This document shows, piece by piece, positions 45,801 through 60,800 of a DNA stretch of 64,000 nucleotides. The notes beneath the pieces are model-generated. The model saw nothing but the letters and a program-made list of their open reading frames with translations. It had not been told where the DNA came from and did no database searches. The stretch spans positions 11,515,587 through 11,579,586 of the forward strand of contig CANTUZ010000002.1 of the NCBI GenBank assembly GCA_947846985.1. The letters are read 5' to 3'. This DNA comes from Fratercula arctica (taxonomy: Eukaryota; Chordata; Aves; Charadriiformes; Alcidae). Position numbers and translations under genes: made by a program. The number at the start of each line of letters is the position of its first letter. Position 1 is the stretch's first letter.

Positions 45801-48800
45801 ATACAGCACATAGCTAATAGCAGTGGTAAAGACAAACTAAAAAAATGCTAAGCAGTAACTTGTATAAGATCAAAGAAACGGTGAGCAGACAGCAGGGGTG
45901 GGAAAACGATATTTCTTAAGTTCCATTACAAAGTTTAAACATGGCTTTCCAAAAATCATGCGTTTTTGTAATTTCATGAAAAATGCAGTCTGTTAGAGAG
46001 AGCTTTCAGACACTGCTGATACAAGTCTATGCACCATTTTCATTTAAAATCTGAAGAGGCATAATAGACAAATACAAAATCACAGCAAAATCTTCAGCAA
46101 AGTTTTTACTGATTCTGAGTATAGCTCTGTATGGTCTTGTATTTACACATAATTACAATTGGTATGTTATTTTAAAAATCAAAAAGATCATCCAGGCAAC
46201 CAATTTAAGAGAATATGTCAAGATACGACAAGGTTTGTAAAGACATATGCGCAGAAACAAACTTTGGTATTTTATGCTCACCTGCAGGAATGCACTACCA
46301 CAATCAGTTTGTTTCTTTGTGAACTATGACGAATTGTTAGCTGAATCTGGCCTAATGGAGACTGCCCCAGAGTTGTTCCACTGCAGGAAAAAAGTAGAAC
46401 ACTATGCTTAGCTTTTAAAACACATATTTAAAGTAAGACCTAACCGACATATATGCTGAGTATTTTTCCCAGAAATTGTATATTATCCATATAACTTTTC
46501 AGTAGACCAATGTGAAAGGAGAGCACACGTTAGCACATGAGCATATCTTCACCAGTTTCTTGTACTTCAGCTGTCCAACAGCTCTAGTCTCCAAAATAAG
46601 CTAGCTATTCTTATCATGTTAGAGGTCAGCTGCTCTTCAGTACTTTGAAAACCACGATCAGTAAAGAACTTGCCTACTCTAAAACAAACATTAAAGCAGC
46701 GTCCAGGAAATTGGAAAGAATAACAGTGCAAACTGCAATGAAAACCTCAGCGATGGACCACTCTTACCTATGGTCAGGAACCAATTGGAAGACCAGCTCG
46801 CTTTTTTCTACATTCTCTAACATAGAAATATAAGTATTCTGGGTTTAAAATAGTGACACTTAAACCCACTTACTGTCTTAAAAGCTCAAATCACAATATT
46901 AACACAGACATTTTACTTTTCTGTAGCTCAGGCCGCATTGAAAATAAGATTAGAATCAATTTATGCTCACAAATACAAGTCACGCTTAAATAAAAAGCAA
47001 GCACCATGATTAAGAAATTCTGTTTTAAAGAATGGCAAGTATTTGCAGAGCTCCCTCATCTCTATAAAACGCTTATTTTAGTTTGTGTAAACTGACTATG
47101 AGTGGTTTCTGTTTCACACAGGACAGTATATGGCATGCTTGGCATTTTTCAACAACGCAAAGGATATCTTAACCTCAAAGGAGAGGTGTACCTCCTTTGT
47201 GCATAGCTACTACAAAGTGATTGCAGACTGTTCCATTAAAATTCCCAAGTCATTCACTTCAAAAACTAGAATGAAGCATTTCAGTTCAATATTTTCTTAG
47301 TTAAAATAAAAAAAAACAAACCAAAAAAAAATCAGAACGCCTAAAAAACATGGGGCCTGCAATAAAGGACCTCCTTAGCCATAGCTTTAACACTCTTATC
47401 AAATGAGAAAGTACGAAATTTGTGTATTCAATAAGGAGTAGTATTTCAACATTTATCATAATTAACAAAGTCTAAGCCAGTTTTGGGCCAGAAGAGACTG
47501 ACAAACAGAAGACAAGACAGCAGACGACCATAGAGATAAATGGGGGACTGCAGAACATAAGCAGATGGTGAAGGAAATGGGTTTGTGCAAATGAAAGGGG
47601 GGGCCAGCAGCAGATTTGACAACATTTTTTATAAATCACCTTATATGTATTGCAAAAACAAGTAATTAACACCGTACTTTTCAAGCTGTCGTAGTCTTTG
47701 CCGTAGCTCCTGTGTGGCGATAGGCAGAGAGATGTCTGAGGCTATGCTAGGAGTGGGTTCTTTGACTGAGAGGTGGCTGGGAGAATAAGAGAAGGTAGAG
47801 GCATGAAGACTGGAGGAACTTCGGCTGAGATCTGTTGGCCACTGCGGGCTGGCATTGGGAGGCTGACTTTTTTCAGCTGTATCAGTCTTTTTATCACTAT
47901 CAGTCACTGGGGAAGCTGGAACAGGTTTGTTTGAATCAGGTGGTGGCGAGACAGGAACCTGAGGCTTAAAAGATGATTTTCTTGCATCTTTGGAAAGGGA
48001 TGGCCTTTTTACTTGGGCTGAGTGTTGGTGATCTGGAGATCTCGCTTGCTTTTCAAGAGAAAGGACCTAGATACAGTAAAAATACATATAATATTACTAC
48101 TTTGCAGTATAAAAAACAGCAACAAATTTGTTCCTACAAGAGTATTGGTTGGTGACAAGTTCTTAAGTTCAGACACTAGTGCACGACCAAAAATATTCAC
48201 ACTTATACTCATTCACTCTAAAATAGGAAACCTTTTGCACAGCAGCTGTGTTCTTCTTTGTGGCAACTGCAGTAACTATAAAACAATGTGAAATTCTTCA
48301 TTCATTTAGAATTATTCTCCTCATTATTCCCTTCCCATTCTCTACATGCTTCTGGTGCAAGAGCTATTTACTTTGCAGCTCTAGCCACCTAGAGAAAGCT
48401 ATTCTTTAATTTTTTTTCTTCTAATCTTTTGAAATTTAATCCTACATCAACAAGTTCTTCTTACTCGTCCTTACTTTCTCTTTTATAGGTTATTTTCATT
48501 TATTAATGATAAGTAAGCAGGAAAGTGCTTTAGAAATAAACAAATAACAGAAGTTAACAGAAGCTTGACAGTGTTTGCAAAGAGATACTACTTTATTAAA
48601 CCAAATTATTTAGCTGGGAAAAAAGACAAACCAACTTTCAGGTGTGCAAGTTTCATCTTCAAAACTCCAATGTGATTGAAAGTTGGTCTGAATTTTTCTA
48701 GCACTATGAAGGTACTTCCTTTCCCTATAAACTTTATTCGTTTTAAACCATCGTAACCTCAGTTCCATTTCTATAAGATGAAGGCAATTTCACTGAGTCA

Positions 48801-51800
48801 TAAGAGACTTGAATGAATTCAGATTCTAAACATGATTTCCGAACCGAAAATGCTCAAACCATGGGGAACCTCAGTCTTAATGCAGCCAAGAACTGTTTTA
48901 TTCAGAGAATTTTCTGGTTATGAAATAGAATGTATTTAAATTACAGGTTAACTTTGTGTTCTTGATAGCACTGCCACAACTAAGCGCACCTGGCATTGTG
49001 ACACCCAAGGAAATGTACTATCTTCTTCACAAATCTAGAAGACCAGAAGTCACAATAGTCTTAAATATGCTTTCAGATATTTACAATTGGAAAAGCTTTA
49101 GCATACCCTGAGTGCAATCTTCATGTTTATAGTGCTGTTTGGACCGGAGTTGCTCAGGTGGAACCGCTGATGCATAGTTAAATCTTCACTCTCCAGCAAC
49201 TGGCTTAGAGGCAGTTTGAAGTTCCCCAAAGAACACTGGTGCTGTTCGTCCCTCACCTGAAGGAACACAGAAGCTAAGTCATTTTGTATCATCTGCTTTG
49301 TAAGAATTCAGAGAAAGACAAGGAAATGAGAGCAAACAATATCGAATGTAGTTTTTTGTTGAACTAAATTTCCCTGATCCTAAGATTACTTTAAATTGGA
49401 GAAGGAAATTGCAAATATACTCAATGCCTAGTTTCCTCATCCCTATCTTCTCAGCAAAAGCAAGACAGAAAACTAACCATGACATGTCCATCTCCATCTA
49501 GCCGACCCTTGAACAAATAACTACTTGGTTTCCAAAGGTCTGTGTGGAAAAGAATTCCCACAACTATTAGAGGAACAGTAACTAGGACAGTACTCATTTA
49601 CACTTCAGTCTCTTTGAACCATATAAATGATATGTCAGCAGTGTAAAGGGATACAGTATCTGGATAAAGCAAAGACTTCCTTGGGATGAGAGAGGAAACA
49701 AATCAGCCGTACATAACAGCAACTTCTGCTAGCAGTTAAGACTGTTAAGGTTCAAAACAGGTATCAAAAATTACTTTTTTTTCTTTTCTTTTTTTAAGAC
49801 AGACAACCATCAACTATGTTCTTCTGGTGAGAGACTGACTATACTATTTCTTCCTTTTAGTAGTAAATGCAAATAAACATTTCATAGTGTGGTCTTAAAA
49901 AACACTGTAAGTATCATTTTAATGGTGTTCACAACATATTCAGTCTCATTTCGTAACAGCCTGTAACATCTGAATGACTACTGAAATGTCTTAGAAAAGA
50001 AGGGTATCTAAAGAGAGTGAGACAACGCACCTCAACTTCAAGATCTTGTCTTTTGGGATTGTGTACAAAGAAAGTAAAGTTTTCCTCCCACACTGGTTCA
50101 TTGGTCTTGTATCGAATCTAAAGTTAGGGAACAAGAAGCATATAAATTATGAAACATTTTTATCTAATAAAGCTGGTGTGAAGACTTGAGTACATTTTTC
50201 ATTTTGGCATTGCAAAATTAATGTCTGAAACCTGACATATTTAAACAAAGGCCAAGTGGGAGCTACCCAAGACATATATAATACCACATATAAAATTATA
50301 CCCATGACATGCAATAGGATATGCTTTGCAATAAAGTTGCTGTACGTAAACTCCTGCTAAAGAACTTTTACTTCACACCAGTCTATGAACAAATGCAAGG
50401 TCTTCAGACTGCCACATTCCCTACTAGTATTTTTCCTTCTAATCTCCGAGTAGCCATGTGGAAGATTTCATTGCCAAATCTCACTACTTTCAGCAACCTG
50501 TTATTGGGATAGCGGGGGGTGGGGGGAGGGGGCAAATATGGGCCCACTCAAGACGGAAACAGGAGACCTGGTGACCCAGGATACGGAGAAGGCTGAGGTA
50601 GTCAATGACTCTTTTGCCTCAGTCTTCACCAGCAAGGGCTCTAGTCACATCGCTCAAGTCACAGAAAGCAAGGGAACGGACTGGGAGAATGAGGAACCAC
50701 CCACTGTAGAAGACCATCTAAGGAACCTGAAGGTGCCCAAGTCCATGGGACCTGCTGAGATGCATCCATGGGTCCTGAGGGAACTGATGGATGAAGTTGC
50801 TAAGCCACTATCCATCATATTTGAGAAGTCGTGGAAGACCGGTAAAGTTCCCACTGACTGGAAAAGGGGAAACATAACCCCCATTTTTAAAAAGGGAAGA
50901 CCCTGGGAACTACAGGCTGGTCAGTCTCATCTCTGTGCTCAGCAAGATCATGGAGCAGAGCCTCCTGGAAACTATGCTAAGGTACATGGAAAATAAGGAG
51001 GTGATTGGTGACAGCCAACATGGCTTCACTAAGGGCAAATCATGCCTGACAAATTTGGTGGCCTTCTATGACAGTGCTACAGCATTGGTGGATAAGGGAA
51101 GAGCAACTAACATAATCTACTTGGAATTGTGCAAAGCTTTCGCCACTGTCCTACATGACATCCTTGTCTCTAAATTGGAGAGACATGGATTTGACGGATG
51201 GACCACTCAGTGGATGAAGAACTGTCTGGATGGCCGCACTCAAAGAGTTGCAGTCAACAGCTCGATGTCTAAGTGGTGACCAGTGACAAGTGGCATTCCT
51301 CAGATGTTCGTACTGGGACTGGTGCTATTTAACCTCTTTGTTCATAACATGGACAGTGGGATTGACTGCACCTTCAGCAAGTTTGCTGACACCACCAAGC
51401 TGTATGGTGTGGTCAACATGCTAGAGGGAAGGGATGCCATCCAGAGCGACCTAGACAGGCTTGAGAGGTGGGCCGATGTGAACCCCATGAACTTCAACAA
51501 ACAAGACCAAGTGCAAGGTCCTGCACATGGGTCAGGGGAATCTCAAGCACAAATACAGGTTGGGCAGAGAATGGATTAAGAGCAGCCCTGAAGAGAAGGA
51601 CTTGGGGGTGTTGGTGGATGAGAAGCTCAAAATGTGCAACACGGCAATGTGCACTTGCAGCCCAGAAAGTTTCCTGGGCTGCATCAAAAGAAGTGTGGCC
51701 AGCAGGTTGATGGGAGGTGATTCTGCCCCTCTAGTCTGCTCTCATGAGAGCCCAGCCTGGAGTACTGCATCCAGCTCTGGAGCCCTCAGCACAGGAAAGA

Positions 51801-54800
51801 CATGGACCTGTTGGAGGGTGTCCAGAGGAGGGCCACAAAGATGATCAGAGGGCTGGATCTCCTCTCCTATAAGGACAGACTGAGAGAGTTGGGGTTGTTC
51901 AGTGTAGAGAAGAGAAGGCTCTGGGGAGACCTCATTGTGGCCTTCCAGTACCCAGAGGGAGCCTACAGGAAAGATGGGGAGGGACTCTTCATCAGGGAGT
52001 GTAGTGATAGGACAAGGGGCAAGTTTTAAACCAAAAATTAGATATTAGGAAGAAATTCTTTACTGTGAGGGTGGTGAGGCACTGGAACAGGTTGTCCAGA
52101 GAAGCTGTGGATGCCCCATCCCTGGAGGCGTTCAAGGCCAGGCTGGATGGGCTTTGAGCAGCCTGGTCTAGTGGGAGGTGTCCCTGCCCATGGCAGGGGG
52201 TTGGAATTGGATGATCTTTAAGGTCCCTTCCAACTCTAACCATTCTATGATTCTATAATAAAACTCTTGTACTTCAGAAACACAGATTTTCACTTGCTCT
52301 AGAACTGTTAGAAGGGATTCCGTGAGTGGAGGCCAAAGGAGCTCAGGAGTGCTAGAGGACAGCCTTCTCAAAGCACAGAAATGGTCCATACCTCAAAGCA
52401 GAAAAAGCAGCAGGCATAACAAGAGTAGCCTAGCTAAACTACAAGCTCCTGAGAGCTACACAGCACTTTGGCTAATCTAAGGCCCTACTTTAAACAGATG
52501 GTTCAAGCTAATGATCTTCAGTAGTCCCTTTTGACTGAGGCATTTCTATAACTGATTCTGTAAATTTTCAGTGGGGGTATTCGGGGATTGGTATTTTGAA
52601 GCCTACTGTTTGCCCACACTGTTATTTATATAATCACTACTGTAGGAATCCCAGTTGCAGATCAGGACCTACTGGGGAAGGGCATCTACAAATAGTTAAA
52701 GATCTAGTCTCTACTCACAGACAGTGTAAATTGAGTAAGCTCATTCAATCCTTGGCTTATTGTTGGCAATTTCCGTTCTGGTTGTAACTTTTAGTGCAGT
52801 GGATACACTCAATGGCTTGATAGACAATGCCAAGCACACAGAGCCACCAAATGTTTGTAGACAGAGCCAAGTATAAAGAGTAAGAACTTACCTTACTTTC
52901 CTGTGCCTTGTGTCCAACTGACAGCAAAACAAGTGGGTTGGGATTGCTGTTTATTTTCTTTCCTGACTGGTAAAGAAAAAGCAAAAACTTTGCCTTCAGA
53001 ATAAAGCAAAACCTCTCTCCTCTGAAACTTAAATTTTTGCATCTTAAAAATACAAATGATATGTGTTCTACTATTTGCTTATCTATTATTCTCAGTATTT
53101 TATTCAACAGGCTTGAACGGCAGACTGGCTAGTAACTCATGAACACATTAACACGAAGGCATCCAACTACACTATATATGTTGAAGCAAAATGCTACAAA
53201 TAAGCAGGAGTTTTAGGCTCCGTTCCGTTTTCTTCGAATGAAATTCATTAGGTGAAAATTCTTATCTTTTAATGAGCATTAAAACCCCCAAAGCTGATGA
53301 AGCATAGTTAAGGCTGCAAAATGAATATTGCATGCAGATGGGAGATATGGAGAAAGAACAAACTCAGGAAGTTTACTTTATTTACATTGCAGTAGTATTA
53401 TTAAATTGGATGTAGTATCAGAACATTGATATTCCCCCCTTTTCAGTTTGGGGAGAAAGAAGGTGCACTGTAATGTACCTGATGTATATTTCTACAGTTT
53501 ACCAAATACTCTTTATTAGAGAATCAACCATCTGCCATATCTGAGCCTTGCTCACCAGCTGTATAGCATTACATCAAACTGTGAAAATAAACACCAGTTT
53601 AGAAACAAATGATATACACAAAGGAACATTCCCAACTATATGTTTCTTTCACAAATTTTAAGTTAACCTAACAAAAATTTAAGTCAGAAAGAAAAGTTAG
53701 ACATGAAAGTTAATCATCTCAAGCAGGTACTAACACAGTTTAAAAGCCTAGAAAATATACTATACATGGTTAATAATATACTTTGAATTCTACCATGTAG
53801 GAAATTGTACAGATAGGTATGTAAACAGGAAGTTAGTTAAAATCTACTTAATGCATGTAAGGTCACAATTACAACCAAGGGATTAAAATATTTTATATTT
53901 TTAAATTAAGAATGTGCATATTTTAGGTATTTTTGGATCTGAACTTACAGTTTATACATCAATACTTCCACTAATATTAATTGACTTTAATGTGACACAC
54001 TGCTTATAACCATACTTTCCTTTAGAAAAAAAACTGCTAAGAAAGCACTCCTTTCTTGGATGAATGCTGCATTTCCTTTTTTCATGATTCCTAATAAAAA
54101 ATACTTAGCTCTCAAAGACAACAGAATACAAAGGTTTAAGGAACAGAAAGTCAGATTTTACTCCAATGGATGGCGTTTAAAAATGGTAGGCGCAATTTGT
54201 TTCGTTTTTCCTTCGTTCATAAAAAGGTGCCCGAAACTCCCTTTTCTTCATAAAATGATGAAACTACAGAAGATGACAAAAAGACCTTTGTTGCTTATGC
54301 TGATATGTAAATATAAATAATTTTAATTGATGCCAAATAGGCAGAAATGTGTACACACACTTATAATGTACCTCTGACACCTGCCAGTGAGAGATTTGTC
54401 ATTGAGAGTCTATTAGAGACTGCCTCTTGTCCAAGTTTCTGCAGCTGAGAACTTGGCTTAAGCCTTCCAAGTTTGCCTCTCAACTCTTTATCTTCCATAT
54501 CAAAAACGTGGGCTATTTATTACTTATATAAAAGATGTAAAGCCTTCTAAAAACATCTAGCAGAAACAAGATCACTTCAAAACATGTCAGAGATTGATTT
54601 TATTGGCTAGTCACTCAGCTGACCAATAAAGTATCACTCAGTATGTAAAAGATGTTTTAGCTTTCATGTCAGCCTTGTTCTTTAGTTACTACTTCAAATT
54701 AGCTCTCAGGACTATTTTTTTTGCCAGTCTTCTAAAGCAGTCTGTACTCCCCTCAACTGATCTAAAATTCAGATTACCACAGACCACAGTATTTTACCAA

Positions 54801-57800
54801 TGTCTTCACCGCTTCTTGAAACCAAATTTAAGTAAAACGGAATTGCACTAAATATGTATTTTGGCAACAGACATTCCGTCCACTGTTGGAAGCGAAGCGT
54901 TGCAGGCATTTGTGCATTTCCAATCACTGTTGTGACCTTAAATGGACAACTATATTAGTTTTACCTTTAGGGCTTTCTGAACAGCAGCCTTCTTCAAGCC
55001 ATCAGGGTTAAATTCTAATGGATTATGCTTTTAAGTCAGGAGAGAATGAACATAGGAAGGGTTAGTAAGTCATGCAATGAAGCAATTTCACTAGGTTAAT
55101 TATGACATGACAACAAAGGACAAAGTGGGAAAAAAAATCAACCTAAAAACCCCACAAAAATCTTTCAAACAGAACAATGAAGGAGCCACAACAACAACAG
55201 AAGTCTGGCATAACTTTTTTTTTCCCTTTTGTCCTCTCTGAATGTTTGTATTCTGCTTTAAAACTAATATAGTCCCTTTCAGCCCACTTATATTTCCCTT
55301 ACCAGGTTTTTACTATAATAAAGAAACTTCACAAAACAGGTTTTATTGAATGCCTGATGTCCTATGGACTGCCTTCTGAATGAATCTTTTTAAAATTTGG
55401 TTTAAATATATTTTTTATATATTTTATATATATTAATATATTAATTAAATATATTAAATATATTTTTATTAAATGTATTTTCACAACATAGAAGCTTCTC
55501 TGATGAGAATCACAGGAATGGTTCGGGTTGGAAGGGACCTTAAAAATCATCTAGTTCCAACCACCCCTGCCCTGGGCAGGGACACCCAAGTCAAATAATT
55601 ATGTGAAGGAGTCCTTTTATGGGAGAAATTGCTATGCTAAAAGTATTGATAGGACTTAGATCATTATAAAAATCTGTCGTTTGAACCTCTTCAGCAGATG
55701 AATAATACAAATACTGCATGCTCACTGGGATGACAGTCTACTACTTTACTCAGTTGAATGAAGACATGCAGATAAACAATATGAATTTGAAGGACAAAAC
55801 CTCTGACTACTTTCCATTCATTAAGCAAATTTTTAAGTTTATTATAAGAATAATATATTGTTCTTGAAGTGACACATGTAAAGTACAAAAATCTCGCAGA
55901 AAATTTGCATTCAGTTCATAACAAATAATTTCAGAAAATACAATTTTGAAATAAAACAGATTTCAAGTTACTATACTTTTGTCTGTTTTTTTCTTCAAGC
56001 ACGAATTTTTGTTTCAAGGGAGAATTATGCTTTAAAAGCTGTAGTGTGGGGCCACAAAAAAATTGCATAATGGTCTTTTTAAACATGCTGGTTTATGAAC
56101 AAGAATGGATATTATAATGCTCTGGCAAAAAAAATGCCTTCTTGAAATTCAAATCCAAAAGTGACTAAAATTTGAAGAGAGATTTAGCCTTTGTGCTGAA
56201 ATACATTTTTACATTTTCTTTTGGAATGTCACATCCTGAAGTTGGCCAATATATATGATGAGATTCCTGGCATTCAGCTTTAACATTTCTATTTCAGAAT
56301 AAACATACCATACGATGAAACTGGAGAAAACTAGAAATAAGGTTGGGCTGGTTTTGTGCCATCTTTTTTATTCATTATTTTTCTTAAAACAAAATCAAGG
56401 CATCTTCCACAGCTATTCCATCTGATATGTTTGGGACTTGTTGTACTTAAAGGCCTTCAAAGATGGAGACTGCACAATATCCCTAGACATATCAGTCCTA
56501 ATGTTTAACTACCCTTTTCATTAGAAAATTTGTTAATGCCCAACAGGTATGTTCCTTGCTGGAGTTTAAGTGTTGTTTCTTGATTTCTGACAAGACATTA
56601 AGAAGTCACTTTGCAGCAGCCTTCTATCATTTCTATCTCCACCTTTACTTCCTAAGGGTAAAATCATCCTAGTTACTCTTCCTCTGCTAGTCACATTTAT
56701 TGGCTTTCCCATCATCATCACTGCTGTCTTCCAGATCTTAAATTGCTGCAGCCAAAATCAGGGCCTTAATAATGGCTAAGTAGACAATGAGGATTAGTAC
56801 ATACATCCTACAGGCTACGCTCCTCTCTCGATGTACAGTATGGTGTTTGTCTTTCACAACAGCACAATACAGCACAACTACAGATCTGTTTCTGTAGAGT
56901 TATCCATCAGACAACTATTTCCATCCTATAGCTATATGGGTACAATGATCGTCCTCTATGGAAAAGTACCTTATTTTTCCAGATCATATCTTCAGTTCAT
57001 GAAGATCATTTTGAATCCTAAGCTACCTCCCAACTTACTGGCCATCTTTCCTTCACATTTGCACCTGCACGTTCAGTACACATCTTTTTGCCCCCCTACA
57101 TTATTATTTCAAAGACTTTTAGAAGTCAAAACCAAACCTATGTGATCAATTATAAAGGCAGGCAACCAATGATTCCTGGATATTGAACATGTCTGAACAT
57201 GTTCAATGAACATGTCCTCCGGAATCATAGCAAGGATAGGCCAAGGAGGACATCAGCTGGGACAAATATGTTTAAGCCAGACTTCAGGTTCCAAGGGAAG
57301 GAGCTGCAGGTCCAAGAGGATGGTGGCTGAAAGGCTGGGCAGGAGGAGACCAGGAGAATAAAAGGGAGTGTTCAACATAAAAAGTCAAGAAAAGGCCTTG
57401 CCTTGGGTGACAAAATTGTCTTGCTATGGTTCTGAGTGTCTGCAGTTATAGAAAAGGGGACAGGTATCCAAGAACTAAACTGATAACTGATAGAGTGGAA
57501 TAAATCAGATTTCTGTAACAGCCAGTGACATTTGCAGTAAATCCTAATAAGAAACCCATAAGTTACACCGCAGCTAACAAGTTGTTTTATTATTAAGCCA
57601 GATCCTAATTCAATATGCTTTGGAGTATGACTAATTAGTTCTTTTGACTCACTAAGTCTTGCTTTGGGTTAAAATGGGGATTTAGAATTTTCTAAATCTG
57701 TGAGTGTATCCTCAGTCGATGACCAGATCTGTAAAAGCTGATTTAAAATACGGATAATTTATACAGACACAAAATTTAAAAAAAAATGCTATGAGCTAAT

Positions 57801-60800
57801 GATAATGTATCATAAAACTAGTGCTACTCACTTTTGGAAATTACACTAAGAACTCTTTCATACTCCTTAACTTCAGATAAATCAGATCTAAATGGGTAAA
57901 TGTCTGAATTAGGTGTCATGAATCTAGGTTCCCAGCAGCCAATAAACCGTCCAGAAAGGAACAGAGAGCACTCAGGGCACTGGATTTTCCTCTCCCTATA
58001 TAATGTCCTCTTTTTAACAATCCCCCAGCCCCTGTCTCCCCAGCTAACTCATGTTACATGTCAATTAGGTATCTGAACTTGCAGGTGTGAATGTGTGCAT
58101 AATGCCTCATGTTTAAAGATGCCCTGAAAACAAGGTGCAGTTTTATGACTGCTGAAGCTCTTATTACCTCTGGGCTACTACAGTCCTCTCCTCTCTCCTG
58201 GCCTCCAGCCATAAATGTCATCCTCTCGCTTTCTGCAAGACTAGCACCTGCGCAACTGTGGAACAAGGCAGTTAACGCTGCTGTTGAAGGAAATCCAGCC
58301 CTGACTATGGTAAATTGGTTGCTCTTCCACTCTGACTCACAAATTGCCTGGGGATTTGGAAAGTTTTGTCCAATGTCTAAATAGATGCTGTCATAAGTAG
58401 ACGATGTGTCCTAATGCAAAGATCCTAAGATCCACAAAAACATCAGGGCTACACTCTTTAGTAAGCATTTTGATTTTTTAAAAAATTATTATTATTTTTA
58501 GGATTAATCTAGTATTTTTATAATTAAAAGAAACAGCAACTACTTCTTATTTTTAATACCAAGATAACTGAACCGTAGCTTATGAACTGCATTTCTCATT
58601 CATTAAGTTTTAAAAAGATTTGGTAATAGATCTAATTTATTTTTTTATACTTTAAAATGAAGCTTCTACACAGAAACTAACTGAAAGGACCACAGAAAAA
58701 GGGTTTTGTTGGGGGGTGTGTGGTCTAAGGTGTTTTTAAATTAAGGTTTATGATATGAGCCACAAGTAGCCAGCCAGCAATAAATTTATCTGCACAATCT
58801 ACAGTGGCATATTCACGTCTCCCAGGCAGAAGAGTTCTTATTCTGAACAGATTCTCATTCTTGTTGAAGATACCAAGGTTGTGTTTACAGATTTAAGTGT
58901 AAGATATTCAGAGTCTCATTAGTTTGTAATAATCTTGCAACATTAAATTCAAGCAAAAAAAATTACCTGGTGGTTCTCCCTAGCCTGGAGTTTCCTGATT
59001 ACAGACTAATTTGGGAAAAAAAAAAAAAAAAAAAGGAGCTTGGGAATTTGCAAAACAAGGAACATCATGAAGTGAAATAGAATTTACAAGGGAATTTATA
59101 TTTTGGGGAGCACAAAGAACCACACCCATTTTTAAAGCAATACTTGAACCAGTGTGGAGAGGTTGCAAGTTCTTACAAACATTGAGTGCATCACCTTTTA
59201 AAGAAACTACAAGGATGTTGGTTGTAATATTTATTAGTTTAATTTCTTTGCAATAAAAGCCAACAATTCACCAGCACACAGTGTGCGAGTATAGTATGCA
59301 TTTTATTTCTCAATGAATCAGCAATTTAAGTGAAACGTAAGAGCTTTAATAACAAACTTATCTTGGGTTTTTATCATAAAAAGTTAATTACTTACCCAAT
59401 GATATGCTGATCAATGAAATTTAAGTAGCCTTTAAAATGCAATAAAAATAGCACAAAAACAATGCACACTTGTTGAAACCATGCAGCAAAACAAATTGCA
59501 TGCTCTCATTCCACTAGAGTGAGTGGCTTTAGTAGCACTAATCCACACTCTGGCAGATAAAAGGTACAATACAAATAATACCAGAGAACTCACAAATAGT
59601 GCTCTATAGAGTGAGGTAGTGTTTTCACAAAAGACTAGTCCCGATGCTCTCCTCTCTTTTAAGTATCCACACCCAAAGTTTCCCTCGTAGATACTCTTAG
59701 GAAGATGGAAATGGAAGGAGAAAGCAGAGTGATGGGATTGTGGCAGAATGAATGCATAAGCGGCTTTACTACACAAAAAAGTTAAGGAAAACAGTCAAAG
59801 GATTCCAGAGAAAACAGCAGATAAGAAAAGTAAGTAAATATTTGTCATTACAAATAGTTTCATCTGTTACATGATTTTCTGTAGTGCAGCAAGGTGAAAA
59901 GTCTTTTGATTTTTGTTTTTTATTAATTATTCAAATATATTAACCCACTTTCCAAGTGAACTATTGGTAGTTCAGATTTATATGGCAGATCCAACTAAGT
60001 AAATTTAGAGACCAGCCTTCTACACTGTTTCTATTTCACTTGAAACATATTTCAGATAAATAATACAAGTGCCTCAGAAACACGCAACTATGAAAAAAAC
60101 GCCTGTGCGGGGAATTATCCACTATGGCTCAAACAAAACAAGGCTGATGACAAGATCTAAAGTGTACCCCACGATAAGCATTAACTTAAGAAATCCATTT
60201 TGAAGGTAATAAAAAGTACTTATTCATCTGGAAAATATTTCATCTGTAACATTAAAGTTGTGGACAAAAGTCTTCTAAACTATTAATAAGGGTCTGTGTA
60301 ATTTTAACACTTCATTATCTTTGAACTTTTTCTTTCCCATAAATACACGCAATCCAAAAGAGCGATTACTTTTGCTATTACACTACATGACACCTATCAG
60401 CGTATATAAACACAACATGAGAAGCCAGCAGACTTTCATGTTTAGTCTTGTAAATATTGTAAATGTAAAAATATTAGAATCAAATGGACATAAAAAAAGC
60501 TGTGTTCACTACATTTCACTGCAGTTTGTCTAGCAGCTCCATGATATTATCTAAGCATTGTCTTTATAGAATCCGTAGGAAACTTTTGAGTTCCCCCGCA
60601 TTCAGAAGTCTTCCCATGATATTTTTAACCCACATAACTGTGAAGCCTTTTTATATCTGGTTTTGGACAACTTGAATTTAACACAGTATTGTATTATTTT
60701 ATTGTTGTAAACTTGTAAATGGAATTTTCAAGTGTTCAATATTACATTCTATTATATTCTTTGTAACATATTTCTGGAAAGAAAATTACTTGAAGTTAAA

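Larger units (their letters stand above)
50118..52891 (-). other. ESYT2 intron with CR1 insertion
   Basis: About 60 percent of it is the antisense CR1 copy listed separately. The rest shows nothing recognised. Confidence 0.7.

Noticed and set aside
50538..52029. CR1 ORFs as possible active genes
   Set aside because: Frames are interrupted by stops and frameshifts and the catalytic Asp is replaced, so they are listed only as parts of a dead LINE.
55407..55490. AT-rich tract as possible origin or matrix attachment site
   Set aside because: Only low-complexity TATTAAT units; nothing specific supports a function.
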